NCBI RefSeq assembly: GCF_001642575.1
Contig: NZ_LXNG01000001.1
Coordinates: forward strand, 1-64,000
From: Xanthomonas floridensis
GTDB taxonomy: Bacteria; Pseudomonadota; Gammaproteobacteria; Xanthomonadales; Xanthomonadaceae
Direction: 5' to 3'
Length of the DNA: 64,000 nucleotides
The notes under the pieces: model-generated
What the model was told of the DNA's origin: nothing
Seen by the model: only the letters and a program-made list of their open reading frames with translations
The model's database searches: none
Shown: in pieces, positions 38,600-47,278 of the stretch
Layout: every line of letters begins with the position of its first letter
Numbering within the stretch: the stretch's first letter is position 1
Translations under genes and position numbers: made by a program

Positions 38600-39976
38600 C
38601 TACGGCTGGAAATCGATGATGGCCAGCGTGCCTTGGGTAGTGGAGGACTCCAGATGCAGCCGCCATCCGAAGCGTTCGCAGATCCGGCGGGTGAGGAACA
38701 GGCCCAGTCCCGCACCGCCGCCCTGCTTGACCGACTGCTTCAACGATGCGGTGTAGCGCTGCGCGGCTAATGCAGTATCGAAGCCGTCGCCGGAATCGCG
38801 AATGCTCAGGCGATGGCCGTGCAGACTCACCTCGATCTGGCCCACATAGGTGTGATCGGCCGCGTTGCGCAACAGATTGCCCACCGCGATGCGCACCATC
38901 GATTCGGGCGCATGCAGCGTGAGCGGCTCCAGCGCGCTGATGCAGTACTCCACCGGTTTGGCAGACACCAGATACAGATGATCCTGCACCAGCTCCGGCA
39001 GCAGCCCGTGCAGGATGGTCACCTGCTGACGCTCGGCGGGCGTTGGCTCGCGTGACAGGTAGAGCAGCGCTTCCATGATGCGGGTGAGGTTGTCCACCGC
39101 CTCATCGATGCGATGCAGCGGCCCTTGCGCCCGTTCCGGCAGCTGCTGCTTGTGCAGGACATCGGCCGCACCGGAAATCACCGCCAGCGGTGTGCGGAAC
39201 TCGTGACTGGCCTGATCCAGCAGGCTGCGTTCGCGTTCGATCGCGCGCTCCACGCGCTCCAGATGCGCATTGGCTTCGCGCGCGATGGTGTTGAGCTCGC
39301 TCTTGCGGTAATCGGTGGGCAGCCGCTGCGCCGGTTGCAGCGGATCCAGCAGGCGCATGCGTCTGGCAAGGTCCTGCACCGGGCGCGCAAAGCCCAGAAC
39401 CAGCCACCAGATCACCAACCCGATCATCGCCAGATTGCAGATGAAGAACAGCACACTGAGCTGCACGCCGCCATTTTGTTTGTCCTCCAGCGCGGTCAGT
39501 TCGATGCTCATGACCAACCGCCCCTGCGGCACGGCGGTCACCAACGCCGAATAGCTGCGGTCGTGGCGGGCGCTGTCGGCATCGCTGGCGAACGGCCCCC
39601 AGTGCGGCCGCACGATGGAGAGCAGTTTTGCCAGCAGGGAGGGGTCGCCCTGCGTATCCAGCTGGCCTTCCCCGTAATAGCCCGGCGCCAGCCCGGCGAA
39701 GAAGGCGGGCATGTCCGCAGGCAGCGGTGCGCCCGGCTGTAGTAGCCAGCCCTTGACCGGGCCGCTACGCGGTATCGCCTGCCGCAGCTCTTCCGGCGGC
39801 AGGCGAGTGAGGTTTTGCGTGCTTACCGTCAGCAATTGCCGCCAGATCGGGTCTTCGATCAACTCCTGACTCAGGAAACCCTGCACCGACATCCCCAACG
39901 CCAGCACGACACACGACAGCAACAAGCTGGCGCTGATCAACCATTGCAGGCTGCGCAGGCGAGCGCCGCGGCTCAT
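38600..39976 (-). CDS. Sensor histidine kinase
   Basis: This 458-residue inner-membrane kinase has two membrane segments (about 10-32 and 172-195) around a periplasmic sensor of roughly 140 residues, a HAMP, the H box SHEFRTPL with phospho-acceptor H258, an N box GNLLRNAADH and G boxes RDSGDGF and GAGLGLFL. The response regulator gene overlaps it by four bases. It is the last gene of an operon starting at the MipA-like gene. The signal is unknown; an envelope condition is likely given the neighbours. Confidence 0.93.
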   Translation of the reverse strand: MSRGARLRSLQWLISASLLLSCVVLALGMSVQGFLSQELIEDPIWRQLLTVSTQNLTRLPPEELRQAIPRSGPVKGWLLQPGAPLPADMPAFFAGLAPGYYGEGQLDTQGDPSLLAKLLSIVRPHWGPFASDADSARHDRSYSALVTAVPQGRLVMSIELTALEDKQNGGVQLSVLFFICNLAMIGLVIWWLVLGFARPVQDLARRMRLLDPLQPAQRLPTDYRKSELNTIAREANAHLERVERAIERERSLLDQASHEFRTPLAVISGAADVLHKQQLPERAQGPLHRIDEAVDNLTRIMEALLYLSREPTPAERQQVTILHGLLPELVQDHLYLVSAKPVEYCISALEPLTLHAPESMVRIAVGNLLRNAADHTYVGQIEVSLHGHRLSIRDSGDGFDTALAAQRYTASLKQSVKQGGGAGLGLFLTRRICERFGWRLHLESSTTQGTLAIIDFQP

Positions 39977-40692
39977 TCGGCAGCCCCGCCCAGGCGATAG
40001 CCGATACCGGTCACGGTGTGCAGCAACTTCTGCTCGCCCTCGTGATCCAGCGCGCGCCGCAGCACATGCATATGCGAGCGTAGCAGGTCGCCTTCGGGCA
40101 ACGCATCGCCCCAGATCAGTTGCTCCAGCCGGTCGCGCCGCACCACCCGTGGCGATTCCCGCATCAATAGCTCAAGCACCCCACGCAAGGTGCCCGACAG
40201 CACCACGCTCCGTGTCCCGCGCGCGATCGCCAGGCGATCCAGGTCGTAGCGCATATCGTGCACCTGCAACACGTTGCCGGCCGTTGCGCTGGCGCGGGCA
40301 CGGCTCACCATGACCCGCAACCGGATTTCCAGTTCCGGCAGCGCGACCGGCTTGACCAGATAGTCGTCGGCGCCATTCTCGAAGCCCAGCAGCTTGCCTT
40401 CCAGTTGATCCTTGGCGGTGAGCATGATGATAGGCGTGCGACAGGCATGTTCTTCGCGCAACTTGCGCAACACACTCATGCCGTCCATGCGCGGCAGCAT
40501 CCAGTCCAGGATGATCGCGTCGTAGCGATTGCCGATGGCCAGATTCAGGCCCGACTGCCCATCCGGCGCGGCGTCGGGACGGTGACCGCAGGCTTCCAGG
40601 TAATCAAAGATATTGGCCGCCAGCGCCCGGTTGTCTTCGATGATGAGGACCTGCAGAACCTGCGTGGTAGCGACCGGGTGCGTTATCGACAT
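39973..40692 (-). CDS. OmpR-family response regulator
   Basis: The 239-residue product has a receiver with D63 in IILDWMLPRMDG, EDN near 19-21 and K in DDYLVKP, followed by a winged-helix DNA-binding domain (LSGTLRGVLELLMRE, RSHMHVLRRALD, LHTVTGIGYRLG). The start at 40692 has GAGAG upstream. It partners with the overlapping kinase. The upstream genes in the operon, the LpxO-like hydroxylase and the MipA-like protein, are natural targets for its regulation. Confidence 0.93.
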   Translation of the reverse strand: MSITHPVATTQVLQVLIIEDNRALAANIFDYLEACGHRPDAAPDGQSGLNLAIGNRYDAIILDWMLPRMDGMSVLRKLREEHACRTPIIMLTAKDQLEGKLLGFENGADDYLVKPVALPELEIRLRVMVSRARASATAGNVLQVHDMRYDLDRLAIARGTRSVVLSGTLRGVLELLMRESPRVVRRDRLEQLIWGDALPEGDLLRSHMHVLRRALDHEGEQKLLHTVTGIGYRLGGAAE

Positions 40693-40795
40693 GGCAACTC
40701 TCAGGAAGAGGAACATCATACGCAGCGCACGGTCCAGCGCATCGACCAGCGCTTGCAGGCCAGATCGTCGCGGTCCTGCCTGCAAGCGCCGGCGC

Positions 40796-41767
40796 TCAGC
40801 CATGCAGCAACCAGCGCAGTGCGGCGGCCACCCCGGCAATCAAGCCAAGCGTGGTCAGCAACAGGCCCAGATTGATCGTCCATTTGAGCAGCACGTAGAG
40901 CGGGCGGTACTGCGCACGTAGGCGCTTGCCATAGGCCATCGCTGGCGCAACGCCGGCATACAGGGCGCTCACCGGGCCACGCCGGTCACGCGCGTCGTTG
41001 GGCGTCCTCGCCGCGCGCGCCAGCTGGCTGTAGGCGAGATTGAACAGCCGCCCCGGCCAGTGCATCGGCCGCTCTACATCGCACATCAGGATCAAGCGTG
41101 GTGCATCGGTGTCGTTGCGCACGAAATGCAGATAGGTTTCGTCAAACACGAAGGCCTCACCGTCTTGCCAGTGGCGGGCCTGTCCGTCGACGTTGATGAA
41201 GCACTGCGCTGCATTCGGCGTCGCCAGGCCCAGGTGATAGCGCAGCGAGCATCCCAGTGGATCGGCATGCGGGGTGAGCACCGAGTGCGGCGGCAACACG
41301 GCAAACATTGCCGCGCGGATCTGCGGATGGGCGGCCAATACCTCCAGGGTGCGTGGACAACTGGCACGTGCCGAGGCATGCGGGGCGCCATACCAGCGCA
41401 GGTAGTAGCGGCTCCAGCCATGTTTGTAGAAGGTGCGGAACCCGACATCGAATGAGGCCGGCGAGCCTTCGCGGCGCGCCTGCTCGAAGCTGCCACCGGC
41501 CACCAGCGCCAGGGCTTCATCGCGGATGCACTGCCAGTGCTGGGCCAGTGCCGGAAGCGTGCGGTACATCTGCACTGGCACGAACGGCCCGCGCGCCCCC
41601 GCGCGGGTGAAGGCATACAGGATGACGTTAGCCAGCGCGAACACCGGCCAGCTCTTGCGCAGGTACTGGCGCAGGCTGGCGTAGCGCGCCTGCCCACGAA
41701 AGCGGTAAACGTAGGTCATCGCCGCAATCCAGCTGGCGAGGACGCAGACCAGCACGGTCATGATCAT
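40796..41767 (-). CDS. LpxO-like aspartyl/asparaginyl beta-hydroxylase domain protein
   Basis: This 323-residue membrane protein has hydrophobic helices at both ends (about 1-17 and 300-320) around a soluble Fe(II)/2-oxoglutarate domain. The iron-binding histidine region is SVLTPHADPLGCSLRYHLGLATP and the second histidine follows in GEAFVFDETYLHFVRNDT. LpxO enzymes hydroxylate an acyl chain of lipid A; the layout here is similar, so lipid A or another envelope substrate is the best guess. The start at 41767 is tentative. It is followed by the two-component genes after about 100 bases. Confidence 0.82.
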   Translation of the reverse strand: MIMTVLVCVLASWIAAMTYVYRFRGQARYASLRQYLRKSWPVFALANVILYAFTRAGARGPFVPVQMYRTLPALAQHWQCIRDEALALVAGGSFEQARREGSPASFDVGFRTFYKHGWSRYYLRWYGAPHASARASCPRTLEVLAAHPQIRAAMFAVLPPHSVLTPHADPLGCSLRYHLGLATPNAAQCFINVDGQARHWQDGEAFVFDETYLHFVRNDTDAPRLILMCDVERPMHWPGRLFNLAYSQLARAARTPNDARDRRGPVSALYAGVAPAMAYGKRLRAQYRPLYVLLKWTINLGLLLTTLGLIAGVAAALRWLLHG

Positions 41768-41819
41768 GGCAGCGCGGCCGTCGCTGCGCCGCGCTGCGTG
41801 CGCTCGATGCGGCATGCCA

Positions 41820-42626
41820 TCAGAAACCCCACGAAACGCCGACCATGACCGAGCCCACACCGTCGCGATCCGGTTCGAGCAAGGGGCTGTCGCTCAATGC
41901 ACCGGGCAACACGCTGTACTGCAGACGCGTCAGGAACTGCCAGCGTTTGCCGATCGGGCGCAGATAGGTCAGACCCACCGTCGTCACGATTGCCGAACCG
42001 GGCGTGTACTGGACGCCACCACGCGCGACTTCCTCGTCAAGCGTGCCGTAGTAATAGTTGGCCAGGTCACTGGACAGATGACTGACGCTGATGCTCGGCG
42101 TCAGTTGGCCGCCGCCGACACCAATGGCGTAGCCGTAGCGTGCGGTCAGCTCGTAACCATCGCTGGTGCCGGTGACATCGCCCTTTGCGGTGAGCTCCAG
42201 CTCGCCACTCCTGCCGCGCCAGGCCGCGGCCAGGCCGACGTCCAGGCCGTCGTCACGGTCTTCCAGCAATGCACGATCGATCCCGTTACGGGCAAGCTCC
42301 GCCGCGCCCAGATCGTTTGCGTCCACCCCATCCAGGCGCAGTGCCACGATGGCATCCAGGCCGAAGCGGTCACCGGTCACCAGATGGGCACCGCCACTGA
42401 TCCCGCGGAAGAAGAAACGCTCACCTTCAAACAGCACCAACGGAATCGGATTGATCCGCGTCCCTTCCCCGGCAAAGGGACTGTCCGCGGCCTCCGCACC
42501 AACCCCGAGCCCCCAGCGATAAGGTCCCTGCTCGGACAACGCAGGATCGGTTTGCGGAGTGGTCTGGGCAGCGGCGATGGCGGGCACCGCAAACAGCGCG
42601 GCAAGTGCAGGGCGGTAACGGATCAT
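41820..42626 (-). CDS. MipA/OmpV-family outer-membrane protein
   Basis: The 268-residue product has a Sec signal (ALAALFAVPAIAAAQ) and many alternating beta strands ending VMVGVSWGF with a C-terminal aromatic, as in outer-membrane barrels. MipA/OmpV proteins interact with peptidoglycan machinery or act as small porins. It heads the operon with the LpxO-like and two-component genes 53 bases downstream. Confidence 0.88.
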   Translation of the reverse strand: MIRYRPALAALFAVPAIAAAQTTPQTDPALSEQGPYRWGLGVGAEAADSPFAGEGTRINPIPLVLFEGERFFFRGISGGAHLVTGDRFGLDAIVALRLDGVDANDLGAAELARNGIDRALLEDRDDGLDVGLAAAWRGRSGELELTAKGDVTGTSDGYELTARYGYAIGVGGGQLTPSISVSHLSSDLANYYYGTLDEEVARGGVQYTPGSAIVTTVGLTYLRPIGKRWQFLTRLQYSVLPGALSDSPLLEPDRDGVGSVMVGVSWGF

Positions 42627-42820
42627 GGGCGATTGCCTTCAAGGGGAGGAGAGCCCGGGCGCATCGGCCGATGTGATCGGCGCCTGCAGCAGCGGTGCGG
42701 CGGCAGCGTGCCGCAGCGATGTCGGCCAAATGTCGGCGTTGCACCGACAGTGCCGGCGCAGGTCTGCGACATGACGCCGACATCGACGTGGCACGGTTGC
42801 CGCCGCCACGGAGATCCTGC

Positions 42821-43045
42821 ATGCCCACCCCACTGCCCTCGCATCCAGTCCCGGCGCCTGGCCAGGACGCCGCCATCCTTCAGCTGGCCGGCCTGCTCGT
42901 GCCATCGCAGGAAGCGACCCGCTGGTTCCACCACGACCCCATCCACGAACTGGGCGGTTGGACCGCCGCACAGCTGAGCCGGATGCAGCGGCAAACGCAG
43001 GTGATTGCCTTCCTGCAGGCGGTACTGCGCGGCGAGCGCGATTGA
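42821..43045 (+). CDS. Small protein with MbcA/ParS (DUF2384)-like C-terminal domain
   Basis: The 74-residue product has a C-terminal half, ATRWFHHDPIHELGGW, followed by helices ending AFLQAVLRGERD, that resembles the toxin-binding region of MbcA/ParS-type antitoxins (W, then P.. .LGG and a helix-loop-helix). It lacks the N-terminal Xre-like helix-turn-helix, and no RES-domain toxin is encoded nearby. GGAG lies before the ATG at 42821. It might be an orphan antitoxin or a domain recruited for another role. Confidence 0.6.
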   Translation: MPTPLPSHPVPAPGQDAAILQLAGLLVPSQEATRWFHHDPIHELGGWTAAQLSRMQRQTQVIAFLQAVLRGERD

Positions 43046-43529
43046 GACTCCCATCGGGGGCCATCACCAGCTCACCGGAGCGCGGCAGCCTGGCAGCCTG
43101 GCAGCCTGGCAGCAGAATGATCGGATGCAGCTGTGCCTGTGGCATACGCTTGACCGCGCAGGCACTCCGGCATGTTGCGTAGGCGACTCCAGCGCGGTAA
43201 ACCAGCCGCGCCCGCATCGCTCGACATCCGCGTATCGGCTTGGAGCAGTCAGGACGACTGCGCTCACCGCCGGGCACCGTGGTCGGTGCTCGCACTCGAC
43301 ACATCAGGTGATGCGCGCGCTGTCCCTGCCTACCTGGCGCCCGCTCGCCACGGTCTGGTCGCCGCTCCCAGCCGACAGCCACTGCGCCCGCCGTTCGCCG
43401 GCCTTGGCCGGACGCACGCGACCATTGAACGGAACGGGAGCCGCCGTCGGTAGTGACCGGTACGCTTGCCGCCGTGCATCCATCGCCTGCCGAGAGGCCG
43501 CTGCCCGGAGGGCATACACCACGAATCGG
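43046..43529. other. Intergenic region with a short tandem repeat
   Basis: There is no supported gene. At 43084-43113 the 8-base unit GGCAGCCT is repeated 3.75 times. The remaining sequence has no recognised signal; it separates the MbcA-like gene from the lipoprotein gene, which converges on it. Confidence 0.6.
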
Positions 43530-44957
43530 TCACTGCTTGAGTTCTTGCATCACCGCATGTTCGAAGGCCTTGCCCTGTTGCTCTGCACCGCCAGCATCGC
43601 CGGGTTGAAGCACTCCAGCCTTGAAGGCAGCCTGGAGCGCAGATTGCGGAGCGCCAACGACCCATGCGATCTGATCGTTCGTATGCAACGAGGCAAAACG
43701 CTCCGCTCGGGCACGATCTGCAAGCATCGCGTTGAGCAGGCGCAGAACCGCATCGATGTCATACCAATCGTCCAGATTGCGGGCAAGCATGTGGTAGCGC
43801 TTACCGTCGAGATAGGCAACCAGCCGATAAGGCCCACTCTCCTGATCGGGCGCCTGTTCTTCGAATACCGCGCCATCGAGCGCAGGCTGCACCAGGGGTG
43901 CCAGTGTGCGCAGCAGCGAATCGTGCGCATTGGGGAACTGCCCTGTCTCGGCATCGAAGCCATGGATGTAGCCGGAAGCGGCCAGTACCGAGGTAGCATC
44001 CGCAGCCTCGAACCGGGCATCGGCCAACCCTGCCACGCGGTGAAAGCCCAGGCCTGCGAGCGTTTGCCGCATCGCGGCGAGATCCGCAGCGGAAACCGCA
44101 GGCGGCGTTGCCGCATGTTCGTCGGTGTCATGCGGTGCGGGACCGGATTCGCACATCGGGTGCTGTCGCGGCATACGCGCACACGCGCTCCAGGCCAGGG
44201 CATGCAACTGAGGGTCGCGGGTACGGAAGAAGGCCATGGCGAGTTGGTCGGCTTCCTTGCGGTCGGAAATACGCGCATGCAGTGCGCGTAGGCTGGCCCA
44301 TGCCGCAGGCTCGGCCCGATAGGCGAGTGCCCACGCCGCATCGCGTACCGCATCGTCGTCGCCCGCATCGATCGCCTGCAATGCGGCACGCGCCAGTGGA
44401 TCGTGGTCCGGGGGCGGCGCAGCTTCGTCCGCGGTGTCTTCGTAGGCTTCGATAACGGCCCAGTACGCTGTGTCCGGACGCAGCAGGGAGGCAAGCTCCT
44501 GCGGCTTACGACAGCTCGCCGCATACGCGCCTGACAGCGCATCCCGCAATGGCGTTGCCGCTCCGTCCATGATCGACCGAACCCTCGAGCAATAGCGCTC
44601 GGTCCCCGACTTGAAGCGCGTCGACGCCCGCCAGGCGCTGACCCAACCCGCAACCTGGGAAGACGGCACGCGTGCTGCGGAACGCTCGACAGCAGCAAGC
44701 ATCGCCGCGTCGCCTGCAAGCAGCAGATCGACGACATGCCCGACCGGCGGCAGCGTCGGATCGCCCTGTGCCCACGCGCGCATGCCATCCACCGTTGCCG
44801 GCAGCGCGGCGCGATAGCGTGCAGGCAGCGGAGAACGATCAACCATTACCGCTACCTGCGCACCGGCAGCGGTCACTGCGGTTTCCTGCGTACATCCAGC
44901 CAACATCGCAAGACAGCATGCGATCAGGCATCTGAGGACAAGCATGTAATCCGGCAT
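43530..44957 (-). CDS. Large hypothetical lipoprotein
   Basis: The 475-residue product has a lipobox LIACCLAMLAGC (Cys about 22). The mature part is alpha-helical looking and Ala-rich with many paired residues (for example ALARAALQAIDAG and LAGLGFHRVAGLA); no catalytic motif is visible. AAGGA lies before the ATG at 44957. It is downstream of and on the same strand as lacI, with a 144-base gap, but shares no visible function with it. Confidence 0.75.
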   Translation of the reverse strand: MPDYMLVLRCLIACCLAMLAGCTQETAVTAAGAQVAVMVDRSPLPARYRAALPATVDGMRAWAQGDPTLPPVGHVVDLLLAGDAAMLAAVERSAARVPSSQVAGWVSAWRASTRFKSGTERYCSRVRSIMDGAATPLRDALSGAYAASCRKPQELASLLRPDTAYWAVIEAYEDTADEAAPPPDHDPLARAALQAIDAGDDDAVRDAAWALAYRAEPAAWASLRALHARISDRKEADQLAMAFFRTRDPQLHALAWSACARMPRQHPMCESGPAPHDTDEHAATPPAVSAADLAAMRQTLAGLGFHRVAGLADARFEAADATSVLAASGYIHGFDAETGQFPNAHDSLLRTLAPLVQPALDGAVFEEQAPDQESGPYRLVAYLDGKRYHMLARNLDDWYDIDAVLRLLNAMLADRARAERFASLHTNDQIAWVVGAPQSALQAAFKAGVLQPGDAGGAEQQGKAFEHAVMQELKQ

Positions 44958-45101
44958 ATCGATCCTTCGTTGATTTTTCGGTCACGGCGACCGCTCTCGC
45001 GGACCGACCGTCGTCCTGGGGTGGAGCCTGCCCCGCTTGTGCGGGGGATGTCCCTCATCCTGATTGGCGTAAGGCCGGGGGCGCTTTGCCCACCACTGCC
45101 A

Positions 45102-46112
45102 TCACCTACGCCGCGGCGCAGCAGTGGACCCGCGCAACATCAAACTGAAATCCAGCGTCTGCTGCGGCGGTACATCCACCCGTTCGATGATCGCAAGCAG
45201 CAGATTGACTGCGCGGACACCGATCTCTCGCATGGGTTGCCGGATGGTGGTCAAGGGGGGCGTGAGGTATTTGGACGACGCCAGGTCGTCGAAGCCGACA
45301 ATGGACAGGTCATCCGGCACGCGGATGCCCAGGTCCCGGCAGGCCGCCAGCGCGCCCAGCGCAGCCTGATCGCTGAAGCAGAAGAATGCGGTCGGCGCGG
45401 ACGCACGGGCCAACAGCGCCATCGCAGCCGCATGGCCGGATTCCACCGAAAAATCGCCCGGCACCACAACCAGCTTGCGCACACGGCCGCGCACCTTGGC
45501 GGACGCCCGCGCCCCTTCCAGTCGTTGCTGGTGCAGGGGGTTATCGGGCGGGCCGCCCACCACGGCGATGCGCTCGTGCCCCAATCCATACAGGTGGTCC
45601 ATCACGCTGCGCGCAGCGGCCGCGTTGTCGATATGGACGCTGGGAATGCCCAGCGCCGGGTCGAACTCGCAGCCGTTGACCACCGGCGCGGCAGCGCCCA
45701 ATTGCGTGACGATCTCACGCGCCGTCGGCGGGAGGCGATGCCCCAGCACGATCAGGCCGTCCGCCTCGTTGCGCCGGAGCATTTGCGCGTAGCGCTCCTC
45801 GCGGTCGGGCTGGTGCTGGGTATCGCCCAGCAACACCGCATATCCAACCGCCTGCGCTGCGTCCTCCGCGCCTTGCAGGATCTGCGCAAAGAATGGGTTG
45901 GCGATGTCCGGGACGGTGACCAGGAGCTTGCCGCTGCGCTGGGTCTTGAGCGTCCTGGCCACCGTGTTGGGAACGTAGCCCAGCGCGGCCGCGGCCTGCT
46001 CGATGCGCGCGCGCGTGGACGGCAAGACCTTGTCCGGCCGCGAAAGCGCCCGCGACACGGTGCCGGCGGTGACGCCGACGTGCTTTGCAATGTCGTAAAT
46101 GGTGATTGCCAT
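45102..46112 (-). CDS. LacI-family transcriptional regulator of the glycoside cluster
   Basis: This 336-residue repressor has an N-terminal helix-turn-helix (ITIYDIAKHVGVTAGTVSRA) and hinge (GYVPNTVARTLKTQ) followed by the periplasmic-binding-protein-like sensor domain (LLVTVPDIANPFFAQILQG, ADGLIVLGHRL, VAVVGGPPDNPLHQQRLEG). It is divergent from a sugar-metabolism operon, and the shared site ATTCAATCGATTGCA lies in the 94-base gap. I infer that it represses both operons of this locus and perhaps itself; the inducer is probably the glycoside or a 3-keto intermediate. Confidence 0.94.
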   Translation of the reverse strand: MAITIYDIAKHVGVTAGTVSRALSRPDKVLPSTRARIEQAAAALGYVPNTVARTLKTQRSGKLLVTVPDIANPFFAQILQGAEDAAQAVGYAVLLGDTQHQPDREERYAQMLRRNEADGLIVLGHRLPPTAREIVTQLGAAAPVVNGCEFDPALGIPSVHIDNAAAARSVMDHLYGLGHERIAVVGGPPDNPLHQQRLEGARASAKVRGRVRKLVVVPGDFSVESGHAAAMALLARASAPTAFFCFSDQAALGALAACRDLGIRVPDDLSIVGFDDLASSKYLTPPLTTIRQPMREIGVRAVNLLLAIIERVDVPPQQTLDFSLMLRGSTAAPRRR

Positions 46113-46176
46113 GACAGGGGTCTTCGTTCTGCTGTGCAGTGCACAACGGGTCTTGCGGGATGCCCATGCTAGGATA

Positions 46177-46191
46177 ATTCAATCGATTGCA
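46177..46191. promoter_or_regulatory. Putative LacI operator, copy 1
   Basis: ATTCAATCGATTGCA contains the perfect palindrome CAATCGATTG centred near 46185, fitting LacI-family operators with a central CG. It lies 15 bases upstream of the first codon of the rightward operon and 64 bases before the lacI start. An identical 15-mer lies at 55096. Confidence 0.82.
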
Positions 46192-46206
46192 TCAGGGCGA
46201 ATCACG

Positions 46207-47259
46207 TTGAAGACGCTCAAAGGTCCAGCGCTGTTTCTCGCGCAGTTCATTGGCGACACACCTCCCTTCGATCGCTTGGACACACTGGCCGGCTGGGCCG
46301 CCGGCCTGGGGTACTCCGGCGTGCAAGTCCCCACCAGCGCGCCGCACCTGTTCGATCTGGCTCAGGCCGCGCAGAGCCAGGCTTACTGCGACGACCTCGC
46401 CGGCATGCTGGCCGGGCATGGCCTGCAGATCACCGAACTGTCCACTCACCTGCAGGGGCAGCTGGTCGCCGTCCACCCCACCTATGACCACCTGTTCGAC
46501 GGATTCGCACCGCCGGACAAGCGCGGTGATCCCACCGCCCGCCAGGCCTGGGCGGTGGAGCAACTGCTGCTGGCCGCCAAGGCCAGCCAGCGCCTGGGAC
46601 TGACGGCGCATGCCACGTTCTCCGGCGCGCTGGCCTGGCCTTACTTCTATCCGTGGCCGCAACGCCCACCCGGGTTGGTGGACGCAGCGTTCGCCGAACT
46701 CGGCCGCCGCTGGCGCCCCATCCTGGATGCCTTCGACGCCTGCGGCGTGGACCTGTGCTTCGAGATCCACCCGGGCGAGGACCTGCACGACGGCGCGACC
46801 TTCGAGCGCTTCCTCGATGTCGTGGACCACCATCCGCGCGCCAGGATCCTGTACGACCCCAGCCACTTGCTGCTGCAGCAGATGGACTACCTGGGCTTCA
46901 TCGACCGGTATCACGCGCGCATCGGCATCTTCCACGTCAAGGACGCCGAGTACCGCGCCAGTGCGCGCAGCGGCGTCTATGGCGGCTACCAGGACTGGAT
47001 CGATCGTCCGGGGCGGTTCCGCTCGCTGGGCGACGGCCAGATCGACTTCAAGGCAATCTTTTCGAAGTTCGCGCAATACGATTTCCCGGGCTGGGCGGTG
47101 CTGGAATGGGAGTGCTGCCTGAAGCATCCGGAAGACGGCGCACGCGAGGGTGCCGCCTTCATCCGCGACCACATCATCCGCGTGACCGAACGCGCCTTCG
47201 ACGACTTCGCCGACAGCGGCGCCGATCCGCAATCACTGCGCCGCATGCTGGGAACATAG
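46207..47259 (+). CDS. Sugar phosphate isomerase/epimerase-like TIM-barrel protein, cytoplasmic
   Basis: This 350-residue AP endonuclease-2/xylose isomerase-like TIM barrel has metal ligands in CFEIHPGEDLHDG, ILYDPSHLLLQQMDY and HARIGIFHVKDAEY. There is no signal peptide, in contrast to two other isomerases of the locus. It starts with TTG at 46207, the only start after the operator, with AGGG upstream. It probably isomerises the keto-sugar released by the hydrolase. It is the first gene of the five-gene rightward operon. Confidence 0.85.
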   Translation: MKTLKGPALFLAQFIGDTPPFDRLDTLAGWAAGLGYSGVQVPTSAPHLFDLAQAAQSQAYCDDLAGMLAGHGLQITELSTHLQGQLVAVHPTYDHLFDGFAPPDKRGDPTARQAWAVEQLLLAAKASQRLGLTAHATFSGALAWPYFYPWPQRPPGLVDAAFAELGRRWRPILDAFDACGVDLCFEIHPGEDLHDGATFERFLDVVDHHPRARILYDPSHLLLQQMDYLGFIDRYHARIGIFHVKDAEYRASARSGVYGGYQDWIDRPGRFRSLGDGQIDFKAIFSKFAQYDFPGWAVLEWECCLKHPEDGAREGAAFIRDHIIRVTERAFDDFADSGADPQSLRRMLGT

Positions 47260-47278
47260 AAGCCTGGGAGGGCAAACC

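Noticed and set aside
45031..45046. CCCCGC-TTGT-GCGGGG hairpin as a lacI terminator
   Set aside because: The stem is only six bases with no T tract on the correct strand, so it is too weak to list.
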